Positions 34,145-42,966 of a stretch of DNA of 64,000 nucleotides are shown here, in pieces; the first letter of the stretch is position 1; every line of letters begins with the position of its first letter. The stretch is from Litorivivens sp041624475. Lineage in GTDB: Bacteria > Pseudomonadota > Gammaproteobacteria > Pseudomonadales > Spongiibacteraceae. The stretch lies in NCBI RefSeq assembly GCF_041624475.1, contig NZ_JBFJUX010000006.1, positions 62,001 through 126,000 on the forward strand, given 5' to 3'. The notes under the pieces are model-generated. The model did not search any database. It had not been told where the DNA came from and saw only the letters and a list, made by a program, of their open reading frames with translations. Both the position numbers and the translations under genes were made by a program.

Positions 34145-36670
34145 ATGCGGAAACTGCGCCGTTTTACGCCAACCTGTTCTTTGGCGATCGCGCCAATCAA
34201 GTCAAAATTCCTTGTTTTTATGGGCGCTCTGGCGCCGATTGTGACGGCTAATGCGGCGGCCGTGCTCGAGGAAGTGGTGGTTACCGCCCAGCTTCGCGTG
34301 CAGAGTCTGCAGGACGTGCCTGTGTCTGTCAGCGCCATCAGTGGTGACAAAATGATGGAGGCGGGGCTGTCTCGCATTGAAGACCTTCAGGCCTACGTCC
34401 CGAATTTCACCATGTCGGAATCCGGTATTGGCACCGATATCTATATTCGCGGTATTGGCTCAGGTGAAAACCAAGGCTTCGAGCAGTCGGTGGGCATGTA
34501 TGTCGATGGCATTTCCTACGGTCGGGCACAGCTGGCTCGCGCGCCGTTTCTGGATCTATCCCGAGTCGAAGTGCTGCGGGGCCCGCAGAATATCCTGTTG
34601 GGTAAGAACAGTATCGCCGGGGCGATCAATATTTCGACGGCCAAGCCCACTCAGGAATTTGAAGGCTATGTTCAGGCTACCTGGGAAGGTCAGGTAGGCG
34701 AGCGGATCTTTGATGGCGTTCTGTCCGGACCGATTTCCGATACGCTGGCATACCGATTTGCCACCCGTATCCGCGATTACGATGGTCATATTGAAAATCT
34801 GGTGCAGGGTCGGGATGAGCCAAACCGCGAAGAGCGCACCTATCGCTTCAAATTGCTGTGGGATGCCAGTGACGATGTGGTCGCCTCGTTAAAACTGGAG
34901 CACGGCAGTTTTGATGTGATAGGGCGTCATTCTGAAATTATCTTTGATTCGCCTTCGGTATCTGACGTGCCGTTTTTTGCCGGCCGCACATACGCTGAAA
35001 TACTGGATGAGACCCAGTTTCCCACGGCCGCAGCGCCGGTTGTTGTCGATATTGACTCCCACCCCGGTGTGCTCAACAACGAAGCCGATTACAAACGCCA
35101 CTCCAATGGTGACAGCAGCGATAACAGCACCCAGAACCTAACGGTTAATGTCGACTGGTATCGCGATGGGCATCAATACTCCTTTATCACCGGCTACATG
35201 GCCTATGACTATGAAGAGGACTGTGACTGCGACTTCACCGGCGGTGAGCTGTTCCAGCTTGACCTGGTTGAAGACTACAAACAGTTCAGTCAGGAGTTTC
35301 GCTGGATCTCTCCCGTCGGAGAGTCTTGGGAGTTTATTGCCGGGGCCTATCTGCACTACAGCGAGCTGTATTTCTACGACTCTATTCGTGTTGATTCCGA
35401 CATCATTCCCGATCTGGTCAATGCCGCCGACGCAACCGAAGGCGGCGCACGCGGCGATTTTGACCCGGGCCAGGTGGGTGGGCCGGAAGAAGTGGCTGGT
35501 ATCGGTGACGCCGGGAACGCCATTCGCAACTTCCGCTCACCGCGCGACTTTAACAGTGATTCCACCATGGCGTCTGCGTTTATGCAGGCAACCTGGAACG
35601 TCATTGATCATGTGCGTTTGACCTTTGGTGGCCGCCTTACCTGGGAGAAGAAAGAGGGCAGTAGAAAGCTGGAATTTGCCTTCCCGGACTTCAGTATCCG
35701 TCCCATTGGCGAGTCTGATACCGCTGCCGCGGTCAGTTTTGCGGCCGAGCGTCACGATCTGGAAGGCAAGCGGGTGGAATCCCAGTTTGCGCCATTGTTG
35801 AACGTTCAATGGGATTTTTCAGAAGACGCCATGGCCTACTTCACGGCCAGCCGTGGTTTTAAATCCGGCGGTTTTGATGCGCGCTCCAACGCCTCGCCGA
35901 GCGCCGAGCCCACGCCGCGTAACCCGAACGCTGCGGTGCCCAATCAGGTGGTACTGATCGGTACTTTCGAATATGAAGAGGAAGAGGCGACCAGTTATGA
36001 ACTGGGCGTTAAATCGACTTTGTTCGGAGGTGTTGCAGAATTAAATGCGGCCTTGTTCCGAACCGAATTCGACGACCTGCAGGTGAGTGTTTTCGACGGC
36101 ACGCTGGGCTTCAATGTGGGCAACGCCGCGAGTGCGATTTCTCAAGGCCTCGAACTGGACGGGCGGGTTGGTCTGACGGAAAACCTGATGCTGATGGCCG
36201 GTCTGGCTTTCCTGGATTTTGAATTTGTCGATCACCTTGCCGGTACCTGTATACAGGGGCAGACGCCCAACAGCCCCAATGGCATAAACTGTGATTACAG
36301 CGGCAAAACCAATCAATATGTGGCGGATTATTCGGGCAACCTGCTGCTGGCCTATGAGCGCCCCATTCTGGACAGTCTGATGTTGCGGGCCAATGTCGAC
36401 GCTATCTTTACCGATGATTATCATCCATCGCCTAATTTGGATGATCGCATCAAACAGGATGGCTATGTGGTGTACAACGCGCGTTTGTCGCTGGCGGATA
36501 TTGCCGGTGACTGGGAAGTTGCCTTGCTGGGCAAGAACCTGACGGACGAGCTGATCATTGTCTATGGGGTGGATGCGCCAACGGCTTATACCATTACCGA
36601 GGCTGCGACCCATCACGGTTTTGTCAATCCGCCGCGCACGGTTGCGCTGCAGTTGAGCTATCGCTGGTAA
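34145..36670 (+). CDS. TonB-dependent outer-membrane receptor, copy 1
   Basis: 841-residue receptor. A signal peptide with a long basic lead (hydrophobic core near residues 22-36, cleavage probably after TANA or AAA) precedes a TonB-box-like LEEVVVTAQ. The plug domain follows (VPVSVSAISGDKM, IRGIGSGENQGFEQSVGMYVDG, RVEVLRGPQNILLGKNSIAGA), then a beta-barrel ending in the outer-membrane terminal signature VALQLSYRW. It imports a scarce, bulky substrate using TonB energy. No siderophore hallmarks are evident; the nearby catabolic genes suggest a hydrophobic organic ligand. It carries the CDCDFTG motif and a CIQG/NCDYSG cysteine pair shared with copies 2 and 3. It is the longest of the three paralogues. 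Confidence 0.95.
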   Translation: MRKLRRFTPTCSLAIAPIKSKFLVFMGALAPIVTANAAAVLEEVVVTAQLRVQSLQDVPVSVSAISGDKMMEAGLSRIEDLQAYVPNFTMSESGIGTDIYIRGIGSGENQGFEQSVGMYVDGISYGRAQLARAPFLDLSRVEVLRGPQNILLGKNSIAGAINISTAKPTQEFEGYVQATWEGQVGERIFDGVLSGPISDTLAYRFATRIRDYDGHIENLVQGRDEPNREERTYRFKLLWDASDDVVASLKLEHGSFDVIGRHSEIIFDSPSVSDVPFFAGRTYAEILDETQFPTAAAPVVVDIDSHPGVLNNEADYKRHSNGDSSDNSTQNLTVNVDWYRDGHQYSFITGYMAYDYEEDCDCDFTGGELFQLDLVEDYKQFSQEFRWISPVGESWEFIAGAYLHYSELYFYDSIRVDSDIIPDLVNAADATEGGARGDFDPGQVGGPEEVAGIGDAGNAIRNFRSPRDFNSDSTMASAFMQATWNVIDHVRLTFGGRLTWEKKEGSRKLEFAFPDFSIRPIGESDTAAAVSFAAERHDLEGKRVESQFAPLLNVQWDFSEDAMAYFTASRGFKSGGFDARSNASPSAEPTPRNPNAAVPNQVVLIGTFEYEEEEATSYELGVKSTLFGGVAELNAALFRTEFDDLQVSVFDGTLGFNVGNAASAISQGLELDGRVGLTENLMLMAGLAFLDFEFVDHLAGTCIQGQTPNSPNGINCDYSGKTNQYVADYSGNLLLAYERPILDSLMLRANVDAIFTDDYHPSPNLDDRIKQDGYVVYNARLSLADIAGDWEVALLGKNLTDELIIVYGVDAPTAYTITEAATHHGFVNPPRTVALQLSYRW

Positions 36671-36745
36671 AGGGTCGCGAACCCTATTATTGTTTCACAC
36701 TGTCAACGAACTCCAGACAATAACCAAAAGCTACGGAGAGACGGC

Positions 36746-39235
36746 ATGAAAAAATGGCTTTGGGCGGCGCTGCTGATGCCGGTGGCTGCGGCTGCCCTTG
36801 CACAGGAGCGGCGCGCAGTGCTGGAGGAAGTGATTGTCACGGCCCAGCTGCGTGAACAGTCCCTGCAGGACGTGCCCGTGTCGGTTAGCGCGATTTCCGG
36901 GGAAAAACTCCTGTCGGCGGGCCTGAACAAGATTGAAGATCTGCAGGCTTATATTCCCAACCTGACCATGACCGAAAATGGTATTGGCACCTCCATTTAT
37001 ATTCGCGGCATCGGTTCGGGCATCAATCAGGGCTTTGAACAATCCGTCGGTATGTATGTCGACGGCATTTACTACGGTCGCGCTCAATTGGCACGAGCAC
37101 CGTTTTTGGATCTGGAACGGGTCGAGGTACTGCGCGGCCCGCAGAATATTCTTTACGGCAAAAATAGCATTGCCGGCGCCATCAGTATTGTCACTTCGCG
37201 GCCGAGTGAAGAGTTTGAGGGTGCGGTTTCGGCCACCTACGAGCCCCGCTTTGAGGAAGAAGTTCTCGACCTGATTTTGTCAGGCCCCATCAGTGATACC
37301 CTCGGTTACCGTTTTTCGGCGCGCTTGCGCAATTACGGTGGCTTTATGGAGAACCTGACCCTTGACCGCGATGAGCCCGCCTTCGACGAAGCGACTTATC
37401 GCCTCAAATTACGCTGGGATGCGAGCGACGCAGTCACGGTCAGTGTAAAAGGTGAGCTGGGCAGTTTTGATGTGACCGGCCGCCAGGCCGAAATTATTAA
37501 TGATTCACCGTCGGTGAGCACGAACCCTTTATTTGCCGGTCGCACCCATGGACAGATCCTGAACGAAACCCGTGATCCCACTGGTCTGGTGCTAGATATC
37601 GATTCGGATTCTTCGGTACTTAATAATTTTCAGGATTTTAAACGCTCGTCTAATGGCGATTTCAGTTTGAATAACACGGAAAACCTCACTATTAACGCCG
37701 ACTGGATTCGAGGTGACCACACCTTTACCTCGATAACCGGTTACATGGCCTATGACTATGATGATCTGTGTGATTGCGATTTTACCGGTGCTGAAGGTTT
37801 CAAAGTGTCGCTGGTGGAAGACTATCAGCAGATAAGTCAGGAACTGCGTTGGATTTCACCGGCGGGTGAAAACTTTGAATTTATCGGTGGGTTTTATTAT
37901 CAAAAAAGCGAGTTGGAGTTTTTCGACAGCATTATCGTTGACTCCGATCTGATTGTGCAGTTGCTGAATGCGGCCGATGCCACTGAAGGCGGCGCCCGTG
38001 GTGATAACGATCCCAACCCCTTGGGCGGTTCGCCGGAGGAAATCGCCGGCATAGGTGACGCCGGTAATGCTATTGCCAATCTGACGTCGCCGCGGACCTT
38101 TACCAGCGACTCAGAGCTGTACTCTGTATTTCTGCAATCGACCTGGAATGCAACGGATACCATCCGCGTGACCCTGGGCGGGCGCTATTCGATGGAGAGT
38201 AAGGAAGGCTCCCGTCACTTTGAGTTTGGCGATCTGAATTACAACGTGCGACCCTTCAGTGAAACCGATACTGTCGCTGCAGTAAGTTTCGCCGCTGAGA
38301 GGCATAATCTGAAAGGCAGCCGAGACGAGTCCCAGTTTTCCCCCCTGCTGAACCTGCAGTGGGATGCGACAGACGACATGATGATCTATACCACGCTGAG
38401 TCGGGGCTATAAGTCCGGCGGGTTTGACGCGCGTTCCAATGCGTCGCCTTCGGCAGAGCCGGTGCCGCTGCCTCCGGGTGCGGCTCCTAACCCGGCCAGA
38501 CCGGAAGGGCGGCCGGTGCTGATCGGTACGTTCGAATATGAGGAAGAGGAGGCCACCAGCCTGGAAATCGGTTTCAAGTCGACGCTGCTGGACGGCGCAG
38601 CTGAACTGAATGCGGCATTGTTTCGTACTGAGTTTGATAATCTGCAGGTGAGTATTTTTGACGGCACACTCGGTTTTAATGTGGGCAACGCCGCCAGTGC
38701 GACCACGCAGGGGCTTGAGCTGGACGGTCGTATCCAGCTTAGCGAATACCTGATGCTGGCGGGTGCTTTGGCATTTCTCGATTTTGAATTTGATGATTTT
38801 CAGAATGGGCAGTGTCTGGCAGGGCAGGAACCTACGGCGCCCGACGGAATTAACTGTGATTACACCGGCAAGACCAATCAGTACGTGGCTGACTTTGCGG
38901 GTAATCTGGTGCTGACCTATATTCGGCCTATCAGCCCGGAAGTGGGTATCGGGCTATCTCTGGATGCGATCTTTACGGATGATTACAACCCGGCCCAAAA
39001 CCTTGACCCTGCGGTGCAGCAGGATGGTTACGTCAAATTTAATGGCAGGGCAGGGATTGCGGCGCTTGATCGCACCTGGGAGCTTGCTTTGGTAGGCAAG
39101 AACCTGACTGACGAGGTTATCGTGATGTATGCCAGCGACACGCCGACGGCTTTCACCATATTTGGCAATAAAGGGCATTATGGCTTTCTGGAAGCCCCTC
39201 GCAGTGTCGCGCTGCAGTTCTCCTACCGCTGGTAG
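36746..39235 (+). CDS. TonB-dependent outer-membrane receptor, copy 2
   Basis: 829-residue paralogue of copies 1 and 3. A short signal peptide (MKKWLWAALLMPVAAAALAQ, cleavage probably after ALA) is followed by a TonB-box-like LEEVIVTAQ, then the plug domain (VPVSVSAISGEKLLSAGLNKIED, YIRGIGSGINQGFEQSVGMY, RVEVLRGPQNILYGKNSIAGA) and a barrel with terminal VALQFSYRW. The CDCDFTG motif and the CLAG/NCDYTG cysteine pair are present. Only 75 bases separate it from copy 1 and no terminator is visible, so read-through from copy 1 is likely. Compared with copy 1 the protein is strongly conserved but codons differ widely, which suggests an old duplication rather than a recent one. Confidence 0.95.
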   Translation: MKKWLWAALLMPVAAAALAQERRAVLEEVIVTAQLREQSLQDVPVSVSAISGEKLLSAGLNKIEDLQAYIPNLTMTENGIGTSIYIRGIGSGINQGFEQSVGMYVDGIYYGRAQLARAPFLDLERVEVLRGPQNILYGKNSIAGAISIVTSRPSEEFEGAVSATYEPRFEEEVLDLILSGPISDTLGYRFSARLRNYGGFMENLTLDRDEPAFDEATYRLKLRWDASDAVTVSVKGELGSFDVTGRQAEIINDSPSVSTNPLFAGRTHGQILNETRDPTGLVLDIDSDSSVLNNFQDFKRSSNGDFSLNNTENLTINADWIRGDHTFTSITGYMAYDYDDLCDCDFTGAEGFKVSLVEDYQQISQELRWISPAGENFEFIGGFYYQKSELEFFDSIIVDSDLIVQLLNAADATEGGARGDNDPNPLGGSPEEIAGIGDAGNAIANLTSPRTFTSDSELYSVFLQSTWNATDTIRVTLGGRYSMESKEGSRHFEFGDLNYNVRPFSETDTVAAVSFAAERHNLKGSRDESQFSPLLNLQWDATDDMMIYTTLSRGYKSGGFDARSNASPSAEPVPLPPGAAPNPARPEGRPVLIGTFEYEEEEATSLEIGFKSTLLDGAAELNAALFRTEFDNLQVSIFDGTLGFNVGNAASATTQGLELDGRIQLSEYLMLAGALAFLDFEFDDFQNGQCLAGQEPTAPDGINCDYTGKTNQYVADFAGNLVLTYIRPISPEVGIGLSLDAIFTDDYNPAQNLDPAVQQDGYVKFNGRAGIAALDRTWELALVGKNLTDEVIVMYASDTPTAFTIFGNKGHYGFLEAPRSVALQFSYRW

Positions 39236-39286
39236 TAAAAAATGAGACTTAGTACGTAATAACACCTATTTGTGAGCGCAATACTC

Positions 39287-39316
39287 CACATAAATATTGC
39301 ATATTGGCTTTATGTG
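39287..39316. promoter_or_regulatory. Inverted repeat upstream of receptor copy 3, candidate operator
   Basis: CACATAAA (39287-39294) and TTTATGTG (39309-39316) are perfect 8-bp arms with a 14-base spacer. A second inverted pair, GCAATA (39278-39283) and TATTGC (39295-39300), interleaves with it. The element ends 18 bases before the -35 box of the copy-3 promoter, a usual place for an activator. The regulator is unknown. Confidence 0.4.
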
Positions 39317-39334
39317 CATGAAAACTGTAAAAAA

Positions 39335-39363
39335 TTGACTAAACTGAGCGCATGCTTTAATAA
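39335..39363 (+). promoter_or_regulatory. Strong sigma-70-type promoter for receptor copy 3
   Basis: -35 TTGACT (39335-39340), a 17-base spacer and -10 TAATAA (39358-39363). This is the best promoter match seen in the window. It implies a 5' leader of about 90 bases before the ATG at 39461, and independent expression of copy 3. Confidence 0.6.
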
Positions 39364-39460
39364 ACACGAGTACGCTCCTTTAAGTTCGACATAAGAACCA
39401 TCGAATTACAAAGTAACACTCAATAAAACTGCTCATATCGAGTGAGTCTGGGAGGAAGCA

Positions 39461-41947
39461 ATGAAAAATAAGTCGAGATTTCGGCACGGCGCCGCGCTGT
39501 TGCCGCTGGTCGCGGGTATTGCCGCTGGCAGCGCACAGGCGGCGGTAGTGCTGGAAGAGGTAATCGTCACGGCCACCCTGCGCGCTGAAAGCCTGCAGGA
39601 TGTTCCGGTGTCGGTCAATGCCGTTTCCGGTGAGAAAATGATGGAGGCCGGCATCGACAAGATCGAAGATCTGCAGGCCTATGTTCCTAACCTGACCATG
39701 TCGGAAACCGGTATCGGTACCAATATCTATGTGCGTGGTATCGGCTCCGGTATCAACCAGGGCTTCGAGCAGTCAGTGGGTATGTATTTTGACGGTATCA
39801 GCTATGGTCGTGCCCAGCTGTCCCGTGCGCCGTTTCTTGATCTGGCCCGTGTAGAGGTGCTGCGTGGTCCGCAGAACATCCTGTTCGGTAAGAACTCGGT
39901 GGCTGGTGCCCTGAGTCTGCATTCTCAACGTCCGGGTATGGAATTCGAGGGTATGGTCTCTGGCCTCTATGAGCCCACTCACGGCGAGCGCACGATTGAT
40001 GTTGTCCTGTCTGGTCCTCTTACCGATCGGCTGGGTGCGCGTCTGGCGATTCGTAAGCGTGATATGGATGGCTATATCGAAAACCTGACTTTGGATCAGG
40101 ACGAGCCGGAACGCGATGAAGGTACTGCGCGTTTGATCCTCGACTGGGCGGCAACCGATGACCTGCAGGCCATGTTCAAGTTTGAGGTGGGCAAGTTTGA
40201 CGTTACCGGTCGTCAGATAGAAATCATTAACGACCAGAACTCTACCAGCCCAGTATTCGGTAACACTGCAACAGGTGCTGATGTTAACGGCGACGGTCAG
40301 CGTAACTACAGTGAAATTCTGTTTAATACCAACGTGCCGCCCTTTGTATCGATTAACTCTGATGCGTCAGTGCTTAACAACGAGCTGGATTACAAACGCT
40401 CTTCAAACGGTGACTTCAGTAACAACGACACCCAGAACTTCACCATGAACCTCGATTATGCCTGGGGCGAGCATACGCTGACGTCTATCACTGGCATTAT
40501 GTCCTACGAGTATGAAGAACTGTGTGACTGCGACTTTACCGGTTCCGAGCTGTTCAAGGTCGAGTTCGAGGAAGAGTACAAGCAGTACAGTCAGGAATTC
40601 CGTATCTCCTCACCGGTGGGTGGGTTCATCGAATATATCGGGGGCTTGTATCTTCACAAGAGCGAACTGGAATTCTACGATTCCATTCTGGTGACCAGTA
40701 ACGTTCTGCCCGATTTGATCAACTTGGCTGACTTTGCGGCAGGCGGTACTCGCGGGCGGCCGCAGGATGGCCCTGGCGATGCCGGTGATGAAATTCGCGA
40801 TCTTGGAACTCCCCGTGACTTTGAAACGGATACCGAGCTTTGGTCAACCTTCCTTCAGCTAACCTTTAACCTCAGTGATACTTTGCGCCTGAATGTGGGT
40901 GGCCGTTATTCCAGCGAAACCAAAGATGGCGCTCGTAAACTGGACTTCGAAAATAACCGGACCGGTGAGCGTATTCCTGAGGGTGAAGTTGATAGTACCG
41001 TTGCCATCAACTTTTCCGCAGAGCGCCATGACCTGGAAGGCAGCCGTGACGAGAGTAATTTCTCACCTTCTGTGAACCTGCAGTGGGATTTTTCTGACTG
41101 GGGCATGAGCTACTTTACTTGGAGTAAAGGCTTCAAGTCGGGTGGCTTTGACGCACGGTCGAACGCCTCTCCGGCAGCCAATGCGCCGGATCCTCAGAAT
41201 CCGGTGGATGATACAATCCTGATCGGTAGCTTTGAGTTTGAAGAGGAAAAGTCGACCAGCTATGAAATCGGTGCGAAGACCACGTTGCTGGATGGCGCTG
41301 CCGAACTGAATGTCGCCATGTTCTTCACCGAGTTCGATGATCTGCAGATCAGTATCTTCGACGGTACGCTGGGCTTTAACGTGGGTAACGCCGGTGCGGC
41401 GGAAACCATGGGTCTGGAACTGGACGGCCGTCTGGCGATCACCGAGAAGCTGATGATGACCGGTGCGCTGGCCTTCCTGGACTTCGAATTCACCGACTTC
41501 AAAAACGGTCAGTGTAACCACGTACAGGTTCGCAACGGCGAAGATCCCGATGGCGATGGCCTGTGTGATTTCACCGGTGAGACAAACCAGTACGTTGCAG
41601 ATTTCTCGGGTAACATCGGACTGGTTTATACCACGCCGATTGCCGACACTCTTGAGTTCCGCGGTGGTCTGGACATCGTCTTCACCGACGACTACAACCC
41701 CACCCAGAACCTTGACCCGACTCAGGAGCAGGATGGTTACGCGATGATCAATGGTCGTCTGGCGCTGTCTGATTTCGAAGACGGTTGGGAGATTGCTCTG
41801 GTAGGTAAAAACCTGACCGATGAGGAAGTTGTTAACTACGCCAACGACACCCCGCTGGCTAACAGCATCTTTGGTGCGGTCAACCACTACGGTTTTATCG
41901 CCCGTCCACGCAGCATTGGCCTGCAGGCGGTTTACCGCTGGTACTAA
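39461..41947 (+). CDS. TonB-dependent outer-membrane receptor, copy 3, with EF-hand-like insertion
   Basis: 828-residue paralogue. The signal peptide ends near GSAQA, then a TonB-box-like LEEVIVTAT, the plug (VPVSVNAVSGEKMMEAGIDK, VRGIGSGINQGFEQSVGMYFDG, RVEVLRGPQNILFGKNSVAGA) and a barrel ending IGLQAVYRWY. Unlike copies 1 and 2 it contains a 12-residue canonical calcium-loop sequence, DVNGDGQRNYSE (residues 274-285), and a DPDGDGLCD stretch (695-703). The CDCDFTG motif is kept. Codon use by eye is shifted to GGT, CGT and AAC-type codons of highly expressed genes. A GGGAGG ribosome site precedes the ATG. A private promoter upstream and an intrinsic terminator downstream make it a separate transcription unit. 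Confidence 0.95.
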   Translation: MKNKSRFRHGAALLPLVAGIAAGSAQAAVVLEEVIVTATLRAESLQDVPVSVNAVSGEKMMEAGIDKIEDLQAYVPNLTMSETGIGTNIYVRGIGSGINQGFEQSVGMYFDGISYGRAQLSRAPFLDLARVEVLRGPQNILFGKNSVAGALSLHSQRPGMEFEGMVSGLYEPTHGERTIDVVLSGPLTDRLGARLAIRKRDMDGYIENLTLDQDEPERDEGTARLILDWAATDDLQAMFKFEVGKFDVTGRQIEIINDQNSTSPVFGNTATGADVNGDGQRNYSEILFNTNVPPFVSINSDASVLNNELDYKRSSNGDFSNNDTQNFTMNLDYAWGEHTLTSITGIMSYEYEELCDCDFTGSELFKVEFEEEYKQYSQEFRISSPVGGFIEYIGGLYLHKSELEFYDSILVTSNVLPDLINLADFAAGGTRGRPQDGPGDAGDEIRDLGTPRDFETDTELWSTFLQLTFNLSDTLRLNVGGRYSSETKDGARKLDFENNRTGERIPEGEVDSTVAINFSAERHDLEGSRDESNFSPSVNLQWDFSDWGMSYFTWSKGFKSGGFDARSNASPAANAPDPQNPVDDTILIGSFEFEEEKSTSYEIGAKTTLLDGAAELNVAMFFTEFDDLQISIFDGTLGFNVGNAGAAETMGLELDGRLAITEKLMMTGALAFLDFEFTDFKNGQCNHVQVRNGEDPDGDGLCDFTGETNQYVADFSGNIGLVYTTPIADTLEFRGGLDIVFTDDYNPTQNLDPTQEQDGYAMINGRLALSDFEDGWEIALVGKNLTDEEVVNYANDTPLANSIFGAVNHYGFIARPRSIGLQAVYRWY
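40280..40315 (+). other. EF-hand-like calcium loop coding segment in receptor copy 3
   Basis: Codes for DVNGDGQRNYSE: Asp1, Asn3, Asp5, Gly6, Gln7, Asn9 and Glu12 fit the canonical EF-hand loop pattern DxNxDGxxxxxE at every key position. It lies in an insertion of about 10-15 residues relative to copies 1 and 2, between the strands ending in the ND(S/Q) region and YSEIL/YAEIL. It should sit in an early extracellular loop of the barrel; topology is inferred. Confidence 0.6.
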
Positions 41948-41964
41948 GTTCTCCGCTACACTAT

Positions 41965-41991
41965 AACGCCGCTTAACGCGGCGTTTTTTTT
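41965..41991 (+). terminator. Intrinsic terminator after the receptor array
   Basis: Perfect 8-bp stem AACGCCGC (41965-41972) with GCGGCGTT (41978-41985), 5-base loop and an uninterrupted T-run to 41991. It starts 18 bases after the copy-3 stop and 22 bases before the xdhC start, so it separates the receptors from the molybdenum-cofactor genes. Confidence 0.92.
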
Positions 41992-42012
41992 GCCTGTTGA
42001 AAAGGTAGTTGT

Positions 42013-42966
42013 GTGAAAACCGTAGACGAAATTGTATTCAGCGCGGTGCTGGATTGGCTGGATGCTGGCGAAACCTGTTGGCTGTGCACCATTGTGAAGA
42101 CTATGGGTGCCTCGCCGCGGCCGTTGGGTTCGCTGATGGGGGTGTCGCAGCAAGGTGAATTGATTGGCTCACTCTCCGGCGGCTGTATAGAGGATGACCT
42201 GCTGGAACGGGTGAGAGCCGGTGAGTTGGCGCCTGATAAAGTGGTTGTGCACCCCTATGGGGTCACGGCTGAAGAAAACGAACGCCTTGGGTTGCCCTGC
42301 GGTGGGCGGCTAGAGGTGCTTATCGAGCCGCTTTCCCCGGGGCATCGCGAAGCTATCGCTGAAATAGTCGACGCACTGCAAAACAGGCGCTGTATTCGCA
42401 GGCAGGTGAATCTTGCGAGCGGAGCCTGGCAGCTATCTCCGCTGCCACGAATCGAGTCGCTGCACCTTGACGACAAGATGCTGTTGCAGGACTTTGGCCC
42501 GCGTCTGCACCTGCTCCTGGTGGGCGCCAATGAGCTGGCGCGCTGTATTTCCGAGCTGGCAACGGCCATGGATTATGCGGTGACAGTGTGTGACCCGAGA
42601 AGGGATCGCATCGATCAGTTTCCGGTGTCGGCTGTCGATACGGTCTGTGCCATGCCTGACGATGTGGTGCGGGAGCGGGCCAGTGATTCTCACAGTCTGG
42701 TGATAACCCTGACCCACGACCCGCGAATTGACGACATGGCCCTGATGGAGGCTCTGCAATCTGAGGCCTGCTACGTCGGCGCGCTGGGTTCTGAGCGGAC
42801 TTCCGCCAAACGTCGGGAGCGTCTGCTTCTGTTGGATCTTTCAGAGGCTGAGATCGGGCGCCTGCACGCGCCGGTTGGTTTGCCCATTGGCAGCAAGTCG
42901 GCCATGGAAATTGCGGTGGCAATTATGGCCGAGCTGGTTCAGCTCAAGGCTCAGCGGAAAATATGA
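42013..42966 (+). CDS. xdhC: XdhC family Mo-cofactor maturation protein
   Basis: 317-residue XdhC/CoxI-type protein that binds and sulfurates molybdenum cofactor for insertion into xanthine dehydrogenase-family enzymes. The N-terminal XdhC domain shows TIVKTMGASPRPLGSLMGV and GSLSGGCIEDDLLERV. The C-terminal Rossmann part shows LHLLLVGANELARCISELA and VITLTHDPRIDDMALMEAL, then YVGALGSERTSAKRRERL. The start is a GTG at 42013. The stop overlaps the mocA-like ATG by 4 bases, so the pair is translationally coupled. No molybdenum hydroxylase gene lies in the window, so the client enzyme must be elsewhere. Confidence 0.9.
   Translation: MKTVDEIVFSAVLDWLDAGETCWLCTIVKTMGASPRPLGSLMGVSQQGELIGSLSGGCIEDDLLERVRAGELAPDKVVVHPYGVTAEENERLGLPCGGRLEVLIEPLSPGHREAIAEIVDALQNRRCIRRQVNLASGAWQLSPLPRIESLHLDDKMLLQDFGPRLHLLLVGANELARCISELATAMDYAVTVCDPRRDRIDQFPVSAVDTVCAMPDDVVRERASDSHSLVITLTHDPRIDDMALMEALQSEACYVGALGSERTSAKRRERLLLLDLSEAEIGRLHAPVGLPIGSKSAMEIAVAIMAELVQLKAQRKI

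Noticed and set aside
36671..36745. Separate promoter for receptor copy 2
   Set aside because: No -35/-10 pair with acceptable spacing in the 75-base gap; read-through from copy 1 is simpler.
34145..41947. Receptor array as recent duplication or transferred island
   Set aside because: Proteins are similar but codons differ widely between copies, and no integrase, repeat ends or tRNA borders the array.
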